This document shows, piece by piece, positions 1-10,495 of a DNA stretch of 64,000 bases (the first letter of the stretch is position 1; every line of letters begins with the position of its first letter). This DNA comes from an uncultured Alteromonadales bacterium (lineage in GTDB: Bacteria > Pseudomonadota > Gammaproteobacteria > Pseudomonadales > Cellvibrionaceae). Made by a program: the position numbers and the translations under genes. The stretch spans positions 27,590 through 91,589 of the forward strand of contig CALMJT010000041.1 in NCBI GenBank assembly GCA_937864365.1. The letters run 5' to 3'. The notes beneath the pieces are model-generated. The model saw nothing but the letters and a program-made list of their open reading frames with translations. It made no database searches and was not told where the DNA came from.

Positions 1-856
1 CGCGATTAGGTTCACCAACAATACCAATAGCGGGAATACCGTTTAAGTTTACAGTTCGCGCATGAAGTAAATCGAACATAAACACATCCGGAATGATGTA
101 CACGGACGTCGCCGAAGTCGCCAGGCGTTTGGTGATCCAGCGGATTCTCTCCTCACCGCGCATTGGAATGGTTAGGTATACTTGATCAATTTTTCCAGCT
201 CTAGCTTCGGCAATGAGATCAGAAAAATCCCCGCTGAGAGGACATACGTGAGAGACGCCCGAATCAGTACGTTCTTTTTGATTGGGTTCCAAATCTCTTT
301 TAACGGGGTTTTGTCTGTCGTCGTAAAACCCTCTGATTACATAACCGCCCCAAGTGCACTTCTGCAATCTGTGAGCAACTTCAAGCGCTAACTCACCGTT
401 TCCGACAATAGCCACATTACGGGTGTTATAACCTTTATCACGCAGTTTCTGTACAAGGACACGAGCTGATAAACGCCAGCCCAGCAACAATATAAGGGAG
501 ACAAAAAACCAAAGAGAAAACTGAGGCCATGCGAATAATGATGCCTCTAAATTGGTTAGGCTTCCTATTGCGAGTATTACAATGAAACTGGCTAACCAGC
601 AGTAAGTAACTTGCTTAGCCTCAGCCCAGATGGTTTCGGACCGCCAAGAGCGATAAATTTCTGCAAATTCCGCAGCAAACTGAAGGCAAATAACGGCGCC
701 TAACGCTGCCAATAAATAAGTTTGAGGTAGGGATTGCACAGTGATAAGCGATGTGATTACAACACCGGTAATTACGATTGCACAATCGACGACCCGCGCT
801 AACAACGCAAATAAAGAACTATGAGGCTTAACCACTCCTTTGGCGTTCATTCCCAT
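1..856 (-). CDS. Undecaprenyl-phosphate sugar phosphotransferase (WcaJ/PssY type), N-terminal part
   Basis: Open reading frame running off the left edge, so only about 285 N-terminal residues are visible. The N-terminus carries several hydrophobic segments (roughly residues 12-60 and 80-125). A Rossmann-like nucleotide-sugar/CoA-binding domain follows, with the motif NVAIVGNGELALEVAHRL near residue 145, then the typical RIRWITKRL and SVYIIPDVF stretches. The C-terminal catalytic bacterial sugar transferase domain lies outside the window. In the family these enzymes load the first sugar phosphate onto undecaprenyl phosphate for exopolysaccharide synthesis at the inner membrane. Start chosen at ATG 856, with AGGGAG 11 nt upstream; ATG 850 is an alternative. 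Family assignment is strong, the sugar is unknown. Confidence 0.85.
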   Translation of the reverse strand, partial: MGMNAKGVVKPHSSLFALLARVVDCAIVITGVVITSLITVQSLPQTYLLAALGAVICLQFAAEFAEIYRSWRSETIWAEAKQVTYCWLASFIVILAIGSLTNLEASLFAWPQFSLWFFVSLILLLGWRLSARVLVQKLRDKGYNTRNVAIVGNGELALEVAHRLQKCTWGGYVIRGFYDDRQNPVKRDLEPNQKERTDSGVSHVCPLSGDFSDLIAEARAGKIDQVYLTIPMRGEERIRWITKRLATSATSVYIIPDVFMFDLLHARTVNLNGIPAIGIVGEPNR

Positions 857-1182
857 AAATACATTCACTCCCTATGTGTCTGCCGCTTTGGTGAATTCAT
901 TACAAATTTGTAGAATATTCAAAAGCGCAGTCTGGAAACATTAACTAAATAAACACCTTATCACTTAATAATTTGAACAAACAAAAGTTCAATAACACAT
1001 TTAAGTTTGAAGCTGTTCACAAATTACAATACAAAAGCGAGTTTTAAACAAACGAATTTTGTGGATTACAGCAAGATTTGACAATGATATTGCAATTAGT
1101 AAAAAAATAAATTCTAAACTAGACAGTGTCGAAATAATCTGCAAATTCTGAACCGTCTAGAATATTTTTATATCGCACATAC
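857..1182. other. Intergenic region between the sugar transferase and the ribosomal block terminator
   Basis: About 325 nt of AT-rich DNA with no credible gene. It must hold the promoter of the leftward sugar transferase gene, but I see no convincing -35/-10 pair. A short ATG reading frame of five codons (864-847) overlaps the transferase start and is probably not meaningful. Confidence 0.5.
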
Positions 1183-1211
1183 AAAAACACCGAGCATAAG
1201 CTCGGTGTTTT
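1183..1211 (-). terminator. Rho-independent terminator of the ribosomal block, downstream of rplQ
   Basis: Perfect inverted repeat with a 12-bp stem (1184-1195 with 1200-1211, core ACACCGAGC) and a 4-nt loop. On the minus strand it ends in a T-run, as expected for an intrinsic terminator. It lies 26 nt beyond the rplQ stop codon. Confidence 0.9.
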
Positions 1212-1236
1212 GTAAAAACGTCTAAGAAAATATAAA

Positions 1237-1623
1237 TTAATTTTCTTCAACCGCTTCAGCTTCAACTGGACGATCTACCAACTCAACGTAAGCCATTGGA
1301 GCTTTATCACCAGCACGGAAACCGCATTTTAAAATACGAATGTAACCACCTGGACGATTTTGGTAGCGAGGGCCTAATTCCGTGAAAAGTTTACCAACGA
1401 CAGCGTCGTTTCTTACACGAGAAAAAGCCAATCGACGATTCGCAACACTGTCTTTCTTCGCAAGAGTAATTAACGGCTCAGCAACACGGCGAAGCTCTTT
1501 TGCTTTAGGCAACGTAGTTTTAATCAACTCGTGCTCAACAAGAGAAGCAGCCATATTGCTAAACATAGCCTTACGGTGAGAACTGTTACGATTCAGCTTA
1601 CGGCCACTTTTACGATGACGCAT
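1237..1623 (-). CDS. rplQ: 50S ribosomal protein bL17
   Basis: 128 residues, the usual gammaproteobacterial length. It starts [12 protein letters not shown] and carries the conserved [20 protein letters not shown] segment. It binds 23S rRNA near the polypeptide exit site of the large subunit. It is the last gene of the alpha operon, 63 nt after rpoA, and is followed by a strong terminator. The C-terminus is short and acidic (VEAEAVEEN), a variable part of the family. Confidence 0.98.
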   Translation of the reverse strand: MRHRKSGRKLNRNSSHRKAMFSNMAASLVEHELIKTTLPKAKELRRVAEPLITLAKKDSVANRRLAFSRVRNDAVVGKLFTELGPRYQNRPGGYIRILKCGFRAGDKAPMAYVELVDRPVEAEAVEEN

Positions 1624-1686
1624 GACTCTAAATCCTATTAATATTCTATTGCTATCACAGCAATGGTTAATTGGCGAACGATTTAA

Positions 1687-2676
1687 TTAATCGTCATTTC
1701 GTAGGCTTGCTGGCGGCCAGTTTTCTAGGCGCATGCCCAATGACAAGCCACGTGTAGCCAAAATGTCTTTAATTTCAGTCAGAGACTTTTTACCCAAGTT
1801 AGGCGTTTTTAATAGCTCAACTTCAGTACGCTGAATAAGATCACCAATATAGTAGATATTCTCAGCTTTCAAGCAGTTTGCCGAACGAACAGTAAGTTCC
1901 AAGTCATCAACTGGACGAAGCAATACTGGATCGACTTCTTCTTGTTTCTCTTCAGGCTCAGATTGTTTCTCACCTTCGAAGTCAACAAATACAGCAAGCT
2001 GCTGCTGAAGAATGGTAGCCGCTCGACGGATAGCCTCTTCCGGATCGATCGTACCGTCTGTCTCCAAATCGAGCACAAGACGATCAAGGTTGGTGCGCTG
2101 TTCAACACGGGCACTCTCTACAGTGTAAGCTAAACGCTTTACGGGGCTGTAGGTTGCGTCCAATTGAAGACGACCAATTGCACGAGTTTCATCATCATCG
2201 CTAACACGAGCATCAGCTGGTTGATAGCCTCGACCACGAGCAACGGTAAGCTTCATATCAAGCTCAACATCACCTGTGATATTTGCAATTACATGCTCTG
2301 GGTTAACAACTTCTACTTCATGATCAAGCTGAATGTCGCCAGCAGTAACAACACCGGGACCTTTCTTACTTAAAGATAAAGTAGCAGTTTCTTTACCATG
2401 CATAACGATCGCAACACCCTTAAGGTTCAGTAAGATTTCGATAACATCTTCCTGAACACCTTCGATCGCGCTGTATTCATGCAACACACCGGAAATTTCT
2501 GCTTCGATAATCGCACATCCTGGCATAGAGGACAGCAAAATACGACGCAGCGCATTTCCTAATGTGTGGCCAAAACCACGTTCTAAAGGCTCAAGTACAA
2601 CCTTCGAGTGATTTTTGCTGATGTCGGTAACATCAATAGTTCTTGGAGTTAAAAAATCGTTTACAGCACTCTGCAT
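1687..2676 (-). CDS. rpoA: DNA-directed RNA polymerase alpha subunit
   Basis: 329 residues, the same length as the E. coli protein. The N-terminal dimerisation and assembly domain (about 1-235) includes [19 protein letters not shown] linker follows, then the C-terminal domain from about residue 250 with [17 protein letters not shown], which holds the arginine that contacts UP-element DNA in the family. It nucleates core polymerase assembly and receives activator contacts. It lies in the alpha operon 27 nt after rpsD and 63 nt before rplQ. Confidence 0.99.
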   Translation of the reverse strand: MQSAVNDFLTPRTIDVTDISKNHSKVVLEPLERGFGHTLGNALRRILLSSMPGCAIIEAEISGVLHEYSAIEGVQEDVIEILLNLKGVAIVMHGKETATLSLSKKGPGVVTAGDIQLDHEVEVVNPEHVIANITGDVELDMKLTVARGRGYQPADARVSDDDETRAIGRLQLDATYSPVKRLAYTVESARVEQRTNLDRLVLDLETDGTIDPEEAIRRAATILQQQLAVFVDFEGEKQSEPEEKQEEVDPVLLRPVDDLELTVRSANCLKAENIYYIGDLIQRTEVELLKTPNLGKKSLTEIKDILATRGLSLGMRLENWPPASLRNDD

Positions 2677-2703
2677 AATCGTACCTTAGTTATTGGCTGG
2701 CGC

Positions 2704-3324
2704 TTACTTAGAGTAAAGCTCGACGATAAGGTTTTCGTTAATTTCTGCAGGTAAATCGCTACGATCAGGCTTACGCTTGAAAGTACCTTCTTTCTTCTCA
2801 GTATTAACGTCAACCCACTCAACGTCACTACGCTGGCTAGAAAGCTCTAAAGCGTTGTTGATGCGCAATTGATTTTTAGCACGTTCACGAACTGAAACTA
2901 CATCGCCAACTGAAATTTGGTATGACGGAATATTAATTACTTGACCATTTACAAGTATAGACTTATGTGAAATCAACTGACGTGATTCTGCTCTGGTAGA
3001 GCCAAATCCCATACGGTATACCACATTGTCTAATCGACATTCCAACAACTGAAGAAGGTTCTCACCAGTAGCACCTTTGATACGGGCTGCTTCTTTATAA
3101 TAAGAACGGAATTGCTTCTCCAAAAGGCCGTAGATACGACGTACTTTTTGCTTTTCACGCAACTGAACACCGTAGTCAGATAAACGACCACGACGAGCAC
3201 CATGCTGACCAGGAGTTGTTTCAACTTTACACTTGGAGTCAAGTGGACGAGCACCGCTTTTTAGAAATAAGTCGGTACCTTCACGACGCGCAAGCTTACA
3301 TTTTGGACCAATATAACGAGCCAT
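2704..3324 (-). CDS. rpsD: 30S ribosomal protein uS4
   Basis: 206 residues, as in E. coli. It begins [20 protein letters not shown], with an S4 RNA-binding domain from about residue 96 ([20 protein letters not shown]). It is a primary 16S rRNA-binding protein needed for 30S assembly. In E. coli it also represses translation of the alpha operon at the rpsM leader. It sits 15 nt after rpsK and 27 nt before rpoA, the standard alpha-operon order. Confidence 0.99.
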   Translation of the reverse strand: MARYIGPKCKLARREGTDLFLKSGARPLDSKCKVETTPGQHGARRGRLSDYGVQLREKQKVRRIYGLLEKQFRSYYKEAARIKGATGENLLQLLECRLDNVVYRMGFGSTRAESRQLISHKSILVNGQVINIPSYQISVGDVVSVRERAKNQLRINNALELSSQRSDVEWVDVNTEKKEGTFKRKPDRSDLPAEINENLIVELYSK

Positions 3325-3339
3325 CTAAATCTATCCCCC

Positions 3340-3732
3340 TTATACTCGACGTTTCTTAGGTGGACGACAGCCGTTATGAGGAATCGGTGTCACATCAGTA
3401 ATGTTAGTTACTTTAAAACCAACATTATTTAAAGCCCTAACTGCTGATTCACGACCAGGACCAGGACCTTTAACCTCAACATCGAGATTTTTTAAACCAT
3501 ATTCTTTAGCTGCTTCGCCAGCACGCTCTGCGGCTACCTGTGCAGCAAATGGAGTACTCTTACGAGAACCGCGGAAACCAGAACCACCAGCAGTAGCCCA
3601 GCTCAAGGTGTTTCCTTGACGATCCGTAATAGTAACAATTGTATTATTAAAAGACGCGTGAATGTGCGCAACGCCATCAACAACCGTCTTCTTCACTTTT
3701 TTACGAGTGGTTTTATTACTTGGCTTGGCCAT
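3340..3732 (-). CDS. rpsK: 30S ribosomal protein uS11
   Basis: 130 residues. It has the conserved [19 protein letters not shown] near the N-terminus and the basic C-terminal tail [11 protein letters not shown]. It belongs to the 30S platform and contacts mRNA at the E site. Alpha operon member, 21 nt after rpsM and 15 nt before rpsD. Confidence 0.99.
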   Translation of the reverse strand: MAKPSNKTTRKKVKKTVVDGVAHIHASFNNTIVTITDRQGNTLSWATAGGSGFRGSRKSTPFAAQVAAERAGEAAKEYGLKNLDVEVKGPGPGRESAVRALNNVGFKVTNITDVTPIPHNGCRPPKKRRV

Positions 3733-3753
3733 GCAATTTATCCTTTCGGTTGA

Positions 3754-4110
3754 TTATTTCTTGATGGGTTTGCGCGGACCCTTACGAGTTCTCGCGTTTG
3801 TCTTTGTACGCTGTCCACGAAGTGGAAGGTTACGGCGATGACGAATGCCGCGGAAGCAACCCAAGTCCATCAAACGTTTGATGTTCATAGAAACCTCACG
3901 TCGAAGATCACCTTCAACAGTAAGCTTTGCTACTTCTTCACGCACTGCGTCCATTTGCTCTTCTGAAAGCTCACCAATTTTGGTAGTTTCAGCAATTCCC
4001 GTAGCTGCACAAATACGTTGAGCGGTTGTTTTACCAACACCGTAAACGTATGTGAGGGAAATAACGGCATGTTTGTTATCTGGTATATTGACACCAGCAA
4101 TACGAGCCAT
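3754..4110 (-). CDS. rpsM: 30S ribosomal protein uS13
   Basis: 118 residues, E. coli length. It begins [19 protein letters not shown] and ends in the basic tail [12 protein letters not shown], which reaches toward the P-site tRNA. It forms intersubunit bridges in the 30S head. It is the first gene of the alpha operon. In E. coli its leader and start site form the pseudoknot bound by S4; the 140-nt leader here was not folded. Confidence 0.99.
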   Translation of the reverse strand: MARIAGVNIPDNKHAVISLTYVYGVGKTTAQRICAATGIAETTKIGELSEEQMDAVREEVAKLTVEGDLRREVSMNIKRLMDLGCFRGIRHRRNLPLRGQRTKTNARTRKGPRKPIKK

Positions 4111-4230
4111 TCAACTTACTCCACTATATATTAAATTTCAGCACCAACAGCGATCAGTGGTATGACTACAATAATCAGAGACAATGAAAAACCAGTAAAA
4201 AGTTGTTTACCGCTCTAAAAAAGGTGCGCA

Positions 4231-4259
4231 ATCATACTGACACTGTCACAAGAATGCAA
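4231..4259 (-). promoter_or_regulatory. Possible sigma-70 promoter of the alpha operon
   Basis: On the minus strand, TTGCAT (4254-4259) and TATGAT (4231-4236) are separated by 17 nt. The -10 is good and the -35 poor (3 of 6). It lies just downstream of the spc terminator and about 120 nt before rpsM, where E. coli has the alpha-operon promoter. Position supports it more than sequence does. Confidence 0.45.
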
Positions 4260-4308
4260 TAGCTTGGCGATTTCTCAACCAAACGACAGTTGGTGCCTCC
4301 TATCCAAT

Positions 4309-4341
4309 AAGAAAAAGCGCAGCAAAGCTGCGCTTTTTCTT
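4309..4341 (-). terminator. Rho-independent terminator after rpmJ (end of spc operon)
   Basis: Perfect 15-bp inverted repeat (4309-4323 with 4327-4341) around an AAA loop, with a GC core GCGCAGC and flanking A/T runs, 20 nt after rpmJ. It separates the spc-type transcript from the alpha operon and could act in both directions. Confidence 0.85.
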
Positions 4342-4361
4342 ATGAATGCGCTTGGCTAAAC

Positions 4362-4478
4362 TTAGCCTTGGCGTTGCTTGTGACGAGGTTCTGCACTACA
4401 GATCACACGTAACACACCGTTACGACGAACCATCTTACAGTTCCGGCACATTTTTTTAACAGACGCTCTTACTTTCAT
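4362..4478 (-). CDS. rpmJ: 50S ribosomal protein bL36
   Basis: 38-codon gene read directly from the sequence: [19 protein letters not shown], ending PRHKQRQG. It has the zinc-ribbon ligands Cys11, Cys14, Cys27 and His33, so it is the zinc-binding (C+) form rather than the zinc-free paralogue. It is a small 23S rRNA-binding protein at the base of the stalk. It lies 17 nt after secY and before a strong terminator, exactly as in the E. coli spc operon. Confidence 0.97.
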   Translation of the reverse strand: MKVRASVKKMCRNCKMVRRNGVLRVICSAEPRHKQRQG

Positions 4479-4495
4479 TTTAACTAACCTCACAT

Positions 4496-5830
4496 TTAGC
4501 GAGCAACGCCGCTACCGTAGCCCTTTAAATTAGACTTTTTCATCAGCGAATCGTACTGACTAGACATCAGGTGAGACTGAACCTGAGCCATAAAGTCCAT
4601 GACTACGACCACTGCAATTAACAAAGAGGTACCTCCTAAATAGAAAGGAACATCAGTTGCTAATATCAAAAACTGCGGCAATAAACAGACAGCTGCGATA
4701 TATATTGAGCCAACAAGTGTCAAACGAGTTAATACTTTATCAATATATTTCGACGTATGATCACCAGGACGTATACCTGGGACATAAGCCCCTGATTTTT
4801 TGAGATTATCCGCGACTTCTTTCGGGTTAAACATCAAAGCCGTATAGAAGAAACAAAAGAAGATAATCAAAGCCACAAACAAAATAAGGTTCAAAGGCTG
4901 GCCAGGACCAATAAGCAAGGCAAATTCTTGCAGTAAATCGGAACCTGTACCGCCTGTACTATTACCAAACCATTGAGCAATAGATGCAGGGAAAAGTAAT
5001 ATCGTGCTTGCGAAAATTGCAGGAATAACACCAGCCATGTTCACTTTAAGCGGCAGATGGCTACTTTGGGCTGCAAAAACTTTACGACCACGTTGTTGCT
5101 TCGCATAATTTACTGTTATGCGTCGCTGACCACGCTCCATTCTCACAACAAACCAAATAACCGCAATCGCTATCGCACAAACAACCAAAAGAATGAATAC
5201 ATTCAAGTCGCCTTGGCGTGCCGATTCAAACGCTTGACCAACAGCAGCAGGAATACCAGCAACAATACCTGCGAAAATCAGCATAGAAATACCGTTACCG
5301 ATACCTCTTTCAGTCACTTGTTCGCCAAGCCACATCATAAACACGGCACCGGTTACAAGCGAAACTACAGCGACAAAGTAAAAACTAAAATCCGCTGTGT
5401 ACGCAAAACCCTGAGCCAAGCCTACCGACATACCAATGGCCTGCACAGTAGCCAACAACACAGTTAAATAACGTGTATATTGGTTTATCTTTCTCCGACC
5501 AGCATCACCTTCTTTCTTCAATTGCTCCAATGAAGGAGTCACAGCAGACATAAGCTGCATAATAATTGAAGCGGAGATGTAGGGCATTATCCCAAGAGCA
5601 AGAATACTCATACGCTCCAAAGCACCACCCGAGAACATATTAAATAGACCGAGGATTGTGCCTTGATTTTGGTTGAATAAATCTGAAACTCTATCGGGAT
5701 CGATACCAGGAACAGGAATATGAGTACCTATTCGGTATACAATAATTGCGATAAAGAGAAAGCGAAGGCGAGCCCAGAGCTCGCCCAAACCTTTTTGATC
5801 TCCGAATCCTAATCCACCTGCGTTAGCCAT
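4496..5830 (-). CDS. secY: Preprotein translocase subunit SecY
   Basis: 444 residues with about ten transmembrane segments. It starts [19 protein letters not shown]; the first helix is [21 protein letters not shown], followed by the plug region [14 protein letters not shown]. Other conserved parts are [20 protein letters not shown] and the loop [18 protein letters not shown]. It forms the inner-membrane protein-conducting channel with SecE and SecG. It lies 47 nt after rplO and 17 nt before rpmJ, inside the ribosomal block as in other bacteria. Confidence 0.99.
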   Translation of the reverse strand: MANAGGLGFGDQKGLGELWARLRFLFIAIIVYRIGTHIPVPGIDPDRVSDLFNQNQGTILGLFNMFSGGALERMSILALGIMPYISASIIMQLMSAVTPSLEQLKKEGDAGRRKINQYTRYLTVLLATVQAIGMSVGLAQGFAYTADFSFYFVAVVSLVTGAVFMMWLGEQVTERGIGNGISMLIFAGIVAGIPAAVGQAFESARQGDLNVFILLVVCAIAIAVIWFVVRMERGQRRITVNYAKQQRGRKVFAAQSSHLPLKVNMAGVIPAIFASTILLFPASIAQWFGNSTGGTGSDLLQEFALLIGPGQPLNLILFVALIIFFCFFYTALMFNPKEVADNLKKSGAYVPGIRPGDHTSKYIDKVLTRLTLVGSIYIAAVCLLPQFLILATDVPFYLGGTSLLIAVVVVMDFMAQVQSHLMSSQYDSLMKKSNLKGYGSGVAR

Positions 5831-5877
5831 TGGCTTCCCCCAAAAACGACTTAACCTAAACTAAGCCATGGATTATA

Positions 5878-6312
5878 TTAATCTTCGATCTTTCCGCCAG
5901 CTGCTTCGATCGCTTCACGAGCGCCTTTAGTAGCTGTAATACCTTTCAACGTAACGGCTTTAGTAATTTCTCCAGAAAGAAAAACTTTTGCACGTTTGAT
6001 AGAGGCATTAACGATACCCGCTTCACATAGAGCAGTTACATCAATGATCTCTGCGTCGACTTTATTCAATTCAGAAAGACGAACTTCTGCGCTCACACGT
6101 CCAATACGAGAAGTAAAACCGTATTTTGGAAGACGCTTTTGAAGTGGCATCTGACCGCCTTCGAAACCAGGCTTAACTGAACCACCTGAGCGAGACTTCA
6201 AACCTTTGTGACCGCGACCACCAGTTTTACCTAAACCGCTACCAATACCACGTCCTAGACGCTTCTTAGGAGATACCCGGCCAGGAGCTGGAGCTAGAGT
6301 ATTAAGTTTCAT
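5878..6312 (-). CDS. rplO: 50S ribosomal protein uL15
   Basis: 144 residues from the chosen start, which matches the family. The reading frame extends five codons upstream to 6327, but that would overlap rpmD. ATG 6312 lies one base after the rpmD stop and has AAGGTGAG just ahead. It begins [20 protein letters not shown] and has the glycine-rich [17 protein letters not shown] segment. It is a late-assembly protein of the large subunit. Confidence 0.98.
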   Translation of the reverse strand: MKLNTLAPAPGRVSPKKRLGRGIGSGLGKTGGRGHKGLKSRSGGSVKPGFEGGQMPLQKRLPKYGFTSRIGRVSAEVRLSELNKVDAEIIDVTALCEAGIVNASIKRAKVFLSGEITKAVTLKGITATKGAREAIEAAGGKIED

Positions 6313-6313
6313 A

Positions 6314-6499
6314 TTACTCACCTTCAACCTTAACCAAGTAGCTTACTTTATTAATCATGCCACGAGTAGAAGGAGTATCTTCAACTTCTACGGAGTGACC
6401 AATACGGCGTAACCCTAAACCAAGTAAGCATGCCTGATGAGCTTTTAACCGACCTGCTTTGCTCTTAATCTGAGTTACTTTGACAGTTTTATTAGCCAT
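6314..6499 (-). CDS. rpmD: 50S ribosomal protein uL30
   Basis: 61 residues. It contains [21 protein letters not shown] and the [13 protein letters not shown]-terminus, a complete bacterial L30. It is separated from rplO by a single base, which suggests translational coupling, and follows rpsE by 48 nt. Confidence 0.98.
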   Translation of the reverse strand: MANKTVKVTQIKSKAGRLKAHQACLLGLGLRRIGHSVEVEDTPSTRGMINKVSYLVKVEGE

Positions 6500-6547
6500 A
6501 GTAATTCTACCTAGATTCTAAAACTTGCCCTAGAGCAAGTTCGAATT

Positions 6548-7069
6548 TTAACCCGTAATTTCTTCTACCGACTTACCGCGTTTAGCAGCTACAGACTCTG
6601 GAGATGCCATTTGTTGTAGTGCTTTAAAAGTTGCACGTACAACGTTAACGGGGTTAGTAGAACCGTAACATTTCGCCAAAACGTTCTGTACGCCAGCAAT
6701 TTCAAGAACCGCACGCATTGCACCACCAGCAATAACGCCTGTACCTTGAGAAGCAGGTTGCATGTACACTTTAGAAGCTGAGTGACGACCTTTAGTTGGA
6801 TACTGGATGGTATCACCATCCAAATCAACTTGAATCATGTTACGGCGTGCTGCTTCCATCGCTTTTTGAATAGCTTGTGGCACTTCACGAGCTTTTCCGC
6901 GACCGAAACCAACACGGCCATTACCGTCACCAACAACAGTTAAGGCGGTAAATGTAAAAATACGGCCACCTTTTACGGTTTTAGCAACACGGTTAACACC
7001 GACAAGCTTCTCTTGCAAACCTTCTTCTTGTTGACCGTTGTTGCGATCGTCTTTTTTCTCTTTAGCCAT
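6548..7069 (-). CDS. rpsE: 30S ribosomal protein uS5
   Basis: 173 residues. It has the double-stranded RNA-binding S5 domain ([20 protein letters not shown]), then [18 protein letters not shown] and a C-terminal [19 protein letters not shown]. It helps shape the mRNA entry channel and affects decoding fidelity. The N-terminus is lysine- and glutamate-rich and slightly longer than in E. coli. Ten nt after rplR. Confidence 0.99.
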   Translation of the reverse strand: MAKEKKDDRNNGQQEEGLQEKLVGVNRVAKTVKGGRIFTFTALTVVGDGNGRVGFGRGKAREVPQAIQKAMEAARRNMIQVDLDGDTIQYPTKGRHSASKVYMQPASQGTGVIAGGAMRAVLEIAGVQNVLAKCYGSTNPVNVVRATFKALQQMASPESVAAKRGKSVEEITG

Positions 7070-7079
7070 TGCTTAACCT

Positions 7080-7430
7080 TTAGAATTCCAGACCTGCTTC
7101 GCGCGCAGCGTCAGCTAACGCCTTGATACGACCATGGTATTTAAAACCGCTACGATCAAATGCTACTTCGGTAACGCCAGCAGCTTTAGCTCGTTCGGCA
7201 ATCAACTTACCAACTGTAGCCGCGGCATCTGCGTTACCGGTTTTACCTTCACGTAGATCTTTCTCAACAGTTGACGCGCTGGCCAAGACTTTAGCACCAT
7301 CGGCAGCAATAATTTGAGCATAAATGTGCTTCGGAGTACGAAATACACTTAAACGCGTAGCACCTAACTCACGAATTTTTGCTCGGGAGCGTCTTGCACG
7401 ACGTAAACGAGATTCTTTTTTTGCATTCAT
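7080..7430 (-). CDS. rplR: 50S ribosomal protein uL18
   Basis: 116 residues. The basic start [21 protein letters not shown] leads to [16 protein letters not shown] and the C-terminal [20 protein letters not shown]. It binds 5S rRNA and brings it to the central protuberance together with uL5. It lies 11 nt after rplF and 10 nt before rpsE. Confidence 0.99.
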   Translation of the reverse strand: MNAKKESRLRRARRSRAKIRELGATRLSVFRTPKHIYAQIIAADGAKVLASASTVEKDLREGKTGNADAAATVGKLIAERAKAAGVTEVAFDRSGFKYHGRIKALADAAREAGLEF

Positions 7431-7441
7431 AGTCTTAGGAC

Positions 7442-7975
7442 CTACTTCTTCTTAGCTTCTTTACGACGAACAAGTTCGTCGGAATAGCGAACACCTTTAC
7501 CTTTATAAGGCTCTGGCGGACGAAACGCTCGAATTTCCGAAGCAACCTGACCTAACAAATGCTTGTCAGCACTCTTAAGCAATACTTCTGTTTGACTTGG
7601 AGTCTCAACAGTAACACCCGCAGGTAGTTCATAATCTACCGGATGAGAGAACCCCAAAGTCAGGTTTACAGTATTGCCTGTAGCTTTAGCACGGTAACCA
7701 ACGCCAACCAAGTCAAGTTTTTTCTCAAAACCCTGGGTAACACCGACTACCATATTGTTAACAAGGGCACGCATTGTACCCGCTAAAGCGACTGACTGCT
7801 TGGCTTGATCGCGAGGTTGGAACTTAAGAACGTTTTCCTCTTGAGTCACAGCAACATTACTGTGAATCTCCAAAGCCAAAGTACCCTTGCTGCCTTTAAT
7901 AGAAAGTGATTGACCGTCTAGATCCACTTTCACACCAGCAGGTATTTCAACCGGACTTTTTGCAACTCGTGACAT
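7442..7975 (-). CDS. rplF: 50S ribosomal protein uL6
   Basis: 177 residues from the chosen start [17 protein letters not shown]. The frame stays open 22 codons upstream into rpsH, but family length and the 13-nt spacing to the rpsH stop favour 7975. It has two L6 domains, with the C-terminal signature [16 protein letters not shown]. It binds near the sarcin-ricin loop, where it supports elongation-factor function. Confidence 0.98.
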   Translation of the reverse strand: MSRVAKSPVEIPAGVKVDLDGQSLSIKGSKGTLALEIHSNVAVTQEENVLKFQPRDQAKQSVALAGTMRALVNNMVVGVTQGFEKKLDLVGVGYRAKATGNTVNLTLGFSHPVDYELPAGVTVETPSQTEVLLKSADKHLLGQVASEIRAFRPPEPYKGKGVRYSDELVRRKEAKKK

Positions 7976-7988
7976 GTTTAAATTCCAC

Positions 7989-8381
7989 TTAGAATACTGT
8001 GCAGAGTACTTCGCCACCGACGCCAGCTGCACGAGCCGCACGATCAGTCATCACACCTTTACTGGTGGATACAATGGCAATACCTAAACCACCACGGACA
8101 GATGGTAATTCATTTTTGCCCGCATAATTGCGCAATCCTGGACGACTAACGCGATCCAATTCTGCAATTACTGGCTTGCCTTCAAAGTACTTTAACTTAA
8201 TAGAAAGAGTTGGTTTTGCATCACCTTCAATGCCGAAATCGGCAATGTAACCTTCATCTTTTAAAACAGTCGCTACGCTGACTTTTAATTTAGAAGAAGG
8301 CATGCTTACAGTGGTCTTACCAACCATCTGTGCGTTACGGATGCGTGTCAGCATATCTGACAAAGGATCCTGCATGCTCAT
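7989..8381 (-). CDS. rpsH: 30S ribosomal protein uS8
   Basis: 130 residues. It starts [20 protein letters not shown] and ends with the RNA-contact motif GGEVLCTVF. It is a primary binder of 16S rRNA helix 21. In E. coli it is the translational repressor of the spc operon, acting near rplE; whether that holds here was not tested. It lies between rpsN and rplF. Confidence 0.99.
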   Translation of the reverse strand: MSMQDPLSDMLTRIRNAQMVGKTTVSMPSSKLKVSVATVLKDEGYIADFGIEGDAKPTLSIKLKYFEGKPVIAELDRVSRPGLRNYAGKNELPSVRGGLGIAIVSTSKGVMTDRAARAAGVGGEVLCTVF

Positions 8382-8402
8382 AACTTTCGCTCCTGAATCT
8401 GT

Positions 8403-8708
8403 TTACCAGCTGGCTTTAACTAAGCCAGGCACATCACCGCGCATAGCTGCTTCACGTAACTTGTTACGGCATAGGCCGAACTTACGGTAAACAGCATGTG
8501 GACGACCAGTTACTCGACAACGACGCTGAATACGAGTCGCACTAGCATCGCGAGGCATTTGTTGCAATTTTACTTGCGCTTCCCAAACTTGGTCTTCAGA
8601 AGATTCAGGACTGGCAATAATTGCTTTTAATTCAGCTCTTTTAGCTGAGAATTTAGCAACGGCTTTCGCACGCTTTACATCACGTGCAATCATTGATTTC
8701 TTTGCCAT
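8403..8708 (-). CDS. rpsN: 30S ribosomal protein uS14 (long, zinc-free form)
   Basis: 101 residues, the long type without the CxxC zinc pairs of the short form. It has [20 protein letters not shown] and the C-terminal [13 protein letters not shown]. It belongs to the 30S head near the A site. It lies 9 nt after rplE and 21 nt before rpsH. Confidence 0.99.
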   Translation of the reverse strand: MAKKSMIARDVKRAKAVAKFSAKRAELKAIIASPESSEDQVWEAQVKLQQMPRDASATRIQRRCRVTGRPHAVYRKFGLCRNKLREAAMRGDVPGLVKASW

Positions 8709-8717
8709 AACAGTCTC

Positions 8718-9257
8718 TTAACCTTTGAATGGGAAGTTAAAGGCTCTCAACAATGCACGACCTTCATCGTCATTGCGGGCAGTGGTGGTAATACAAATAT
8801 CCAAACCGCGAAGCTTGTCTACTTTGTCGTAATCAATTTCCGGGAAGATGATTTGTTCGGTAACACCCATAGAGAAATTACCGCGACCATCAAATTGCTT
8901 GGGGCTAATACCACGGAAATCGCGAATTCGTGGGATGGCGATAGAAACTAAACGCTCTAAGAATTCGTACATACGATCTTGACGCAAAGTCACTTTACAA
9001 CCAATCGGCCAACCATCACGAATTTTAAAACCTGCAATTGATTTGCGAGCTTTAGTTACAACCACTTTTTGACCAGTGATCGCTTCTAAGTCACGAACTG
9101 CATTTTCTAAAACTTTTTTGTCACCAACCGCTTCACCAACACCCATGTTAACAGTGATCTTGGTGATGCGAGGAATTTCCATAACATTCTTAACGCCGAG
9201 CTCTTTTTGTAGCGCAGGCGCGATCTCAGATTTGTAGACTTCTTTTAACTTAGCCAT
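8718..9257 (-). CDS. rplE: 50S ribosomal protein uL5
   Basis: 179 residues. It contains [20 protein letters not shown] and the C-terminal [20 protein letters not shown]. It is a 5S rRNA-binding protein of the central protuberance that contacts P-site tRNA. Twelve nt after rplX. Confidence 0.99.
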   Translation of the reverse strand: MAKLKEVYKSEIAPALQKELGVKNVMEIPRITKITVNMGVGEAVGDKKVLENAVRDLEAITGQKVVVTKARKSIAGFKIRDGWPIGCKVTLRQDRMYEFLERLVSIAIPRIRDFRGISPKQFDGRGNFSMGVTEQIIFPEIDYDKVDKLRGLDICITTTARNDDEGRALLRAFNFPFKG

Positions 9258-9269
9258 TCTGCTCTCACC

Positions 9270-9587
9270 TTACGCGTCTACAGCTTCGCCGCTGGATTTG
9301 AAAACGCGAATTTTCTTTCCATCTTCAAGAATTTTAAAGCCAACACGATCAGCTTTACTGGTTGCACTATTGTAGATAGCTACATTAGACGCTTGAATCG
9401 GGGCTTCTTTTTCTACGATACCACCAGCTACACCCAATTGTGGGTTTGGCTTCTGGTGCTTCTTCACGATTTGCACGCCTGAGACAAGTAGACGATCATC
9501 AGCTAAAACTTTGATGACCTTACCACGTTTACCTTTGTCTCGACCGGCAATGACGATTACTTCATCGTCACGTTTAATCTTGCGCAT
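9270..9587 (-). CDS. rplX: 50S ribosomal protein uL24
   Basis: 105 residues. The KOW motif is near the N-terminus ([20 protein letters not shown]), followed by [20 protein letters not shown]. It initiates 50S assembly by binding domain I of 23S rRNA. It lies 46 nt after rplN and 12 nt before rplE. Confidence 0.99.
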   Translation of the reverse strand: MRKIKRDDEVIVIAGRDKGKRGKVIKVLADDRLLVSGVQIVKKHQKPNPQLGVAGGIVEKEAPIQASNVAIYNSATSKADRVGFKILEDGKKIRVFKSSGEAVDA

Positions 9588-9633
9588 TTGCCGTTCCTCT
9601 ATAACTCTGACCGGTATACTGTAAGCCGTGACC

Positions 9634-10002
9634 TTACAGCACCTCTGGCGCCAAAGAGATAATTTTCATAAATTTTTCGCTACGTAACTCACGAGTTACG
9701 GGGCCAAAAATACGAGTGCCAATTGGCGCTTCGCTTGCGTTTAACAACACTGCTGCGTTGTCATCAAATTTGATCAATGAACCGTCTGGGCGACGCACAC
9801 CTTTTCTGGTACGCACTACCACAGCCTTCATCACTTGACCTTTTTTGACCTTACCGCGTGGAATTGCTTCTTTCACGGTAACCTTAATGATGTCACCAAC
9901 AGCTGCATATCGTCGGTGAGAACCACCAAGTACTTTGATACACATAACGCGGCGAGCACCTGAGTTGTCAGCTACCTCTAGATAACTTTGTGTCTGAATC
10001 AT
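9634..10002 (-). CDS. rplN: 50S ribosomal protein uL14
   Basis: 122 residues. It starts [20 protein letters not shown] and carries [20 protein letters not shown] and the C-terminal [12 protein letters not shown]. It sits at the subunit interface, forms bridges with the 30S, and is the docking point of the silencing factor RsfS. In E. coli this is the first spc gene; here only 35 nt separates it from rpsQ, with no obvious promoter. Confidence 0.99.
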   Translation of the reverse strand: MIQTQSYLEVADNSGARRVMCIKVLGGSHRRYAAVGDIIKVTVKEAIPRGKVKKGQVMKAVVVRTRKGVRRPDGSLIKFDDNAAVLLNASEAPIGTRIFGPVTRELRSEKFMKIISLAPEVL

Positions 10003-10037
10003 CGTCCGTCTCCGAAACTTTTAGAATGCTCTGTGTA

Positions 10038-10304
10038 TCAAATTACGGTTGCGCGTTCTTCGATCTTAACCAAAGTCCAAGACTTGGTTTTAGAAAGAGG
10101 GCGAGTCTCAGCGATTGTAACTAAATCGCCTTCCTTACACTCATTGTTCTCATCGTGCGCTTTGATTTTAGAGGACTTACTTACGTATTTTCCGTATACA
10201 GGGTGCTTAACACGTCGCTCAATAAGAACAGTAACTGTCTTATCCATCTTGTCGCTAACGACTTTACCGGTTTGAGTACGAGCTTGGTTTTCTGCCTGAG
10301 CCAT
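10038..10304 (-). CDS. rpsQ: 30S ribosomal protein uS17
   Basis: 88 residues. It has the OB-fold signature [19 protein letters not shown] and [20 protein letters not shown]. It is a primary 16S rRNA-binding protein. Its ATG shares one base with the rpmC stop (TAATG), so translation is probably coupled. Confidence 0.99.
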   Translation of the reverse strand: MAQAENQARTQTGKVVSDKMDKTVTVLIERRVKHPVYGKYVSKSSKIKAHDENNECKEGDLVTIAETRPLSKTKSWTLVKIEERATVI

Positions 10305-10495
10305 TATTCACCTGCCTTTTGCTTAAGCACTGTCTTTATACGGGCAATATCGCGTCGTGTTTGCTTCAACATGTGAGTTTGATTTAGCTGTTGAGTTGCA
10401 GATTGCATACGCAATCTAAACTGCGACTCTAACTTAACAACCAACTCTTTATTGAGCTCTTCAACTGTTTTTTCGCTAAGCTCTTTAGCATTCAT
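10304..10495 (-). CDS. rpmC: 50S ribosomal protein uL29
   Basis: 63 residues from ATG 10495. A GTG one codon earlier is possible, but the ATG shares a base with the rplP stop (TGATG) and gives the E. coli length. It is two helices beginning [18 protein letters not shown] and ending [12 protein letters not shown]. It lies at the exit-tunnel rim and is part of the docking site for trigger factor and SRP. Confidence 0.98.
   Translation of the reverse strand: MNAKELSEKTVEELNKELVVKLESQFRLRMQSATQQLNQTHMLKQTRRDIARIKTVLKQKAGE

Noticed and set aside
182..391. 69-codon plus-strand frame at the left end
   Set aside because: It is antisense to the clear sugar-phosphate transferase reading frame, which has recognisable motifs.
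5057..5467. 136-codon plus-strand frame inside secY
   Set aside because: Antisense to secY, with no independent evidence of coding.
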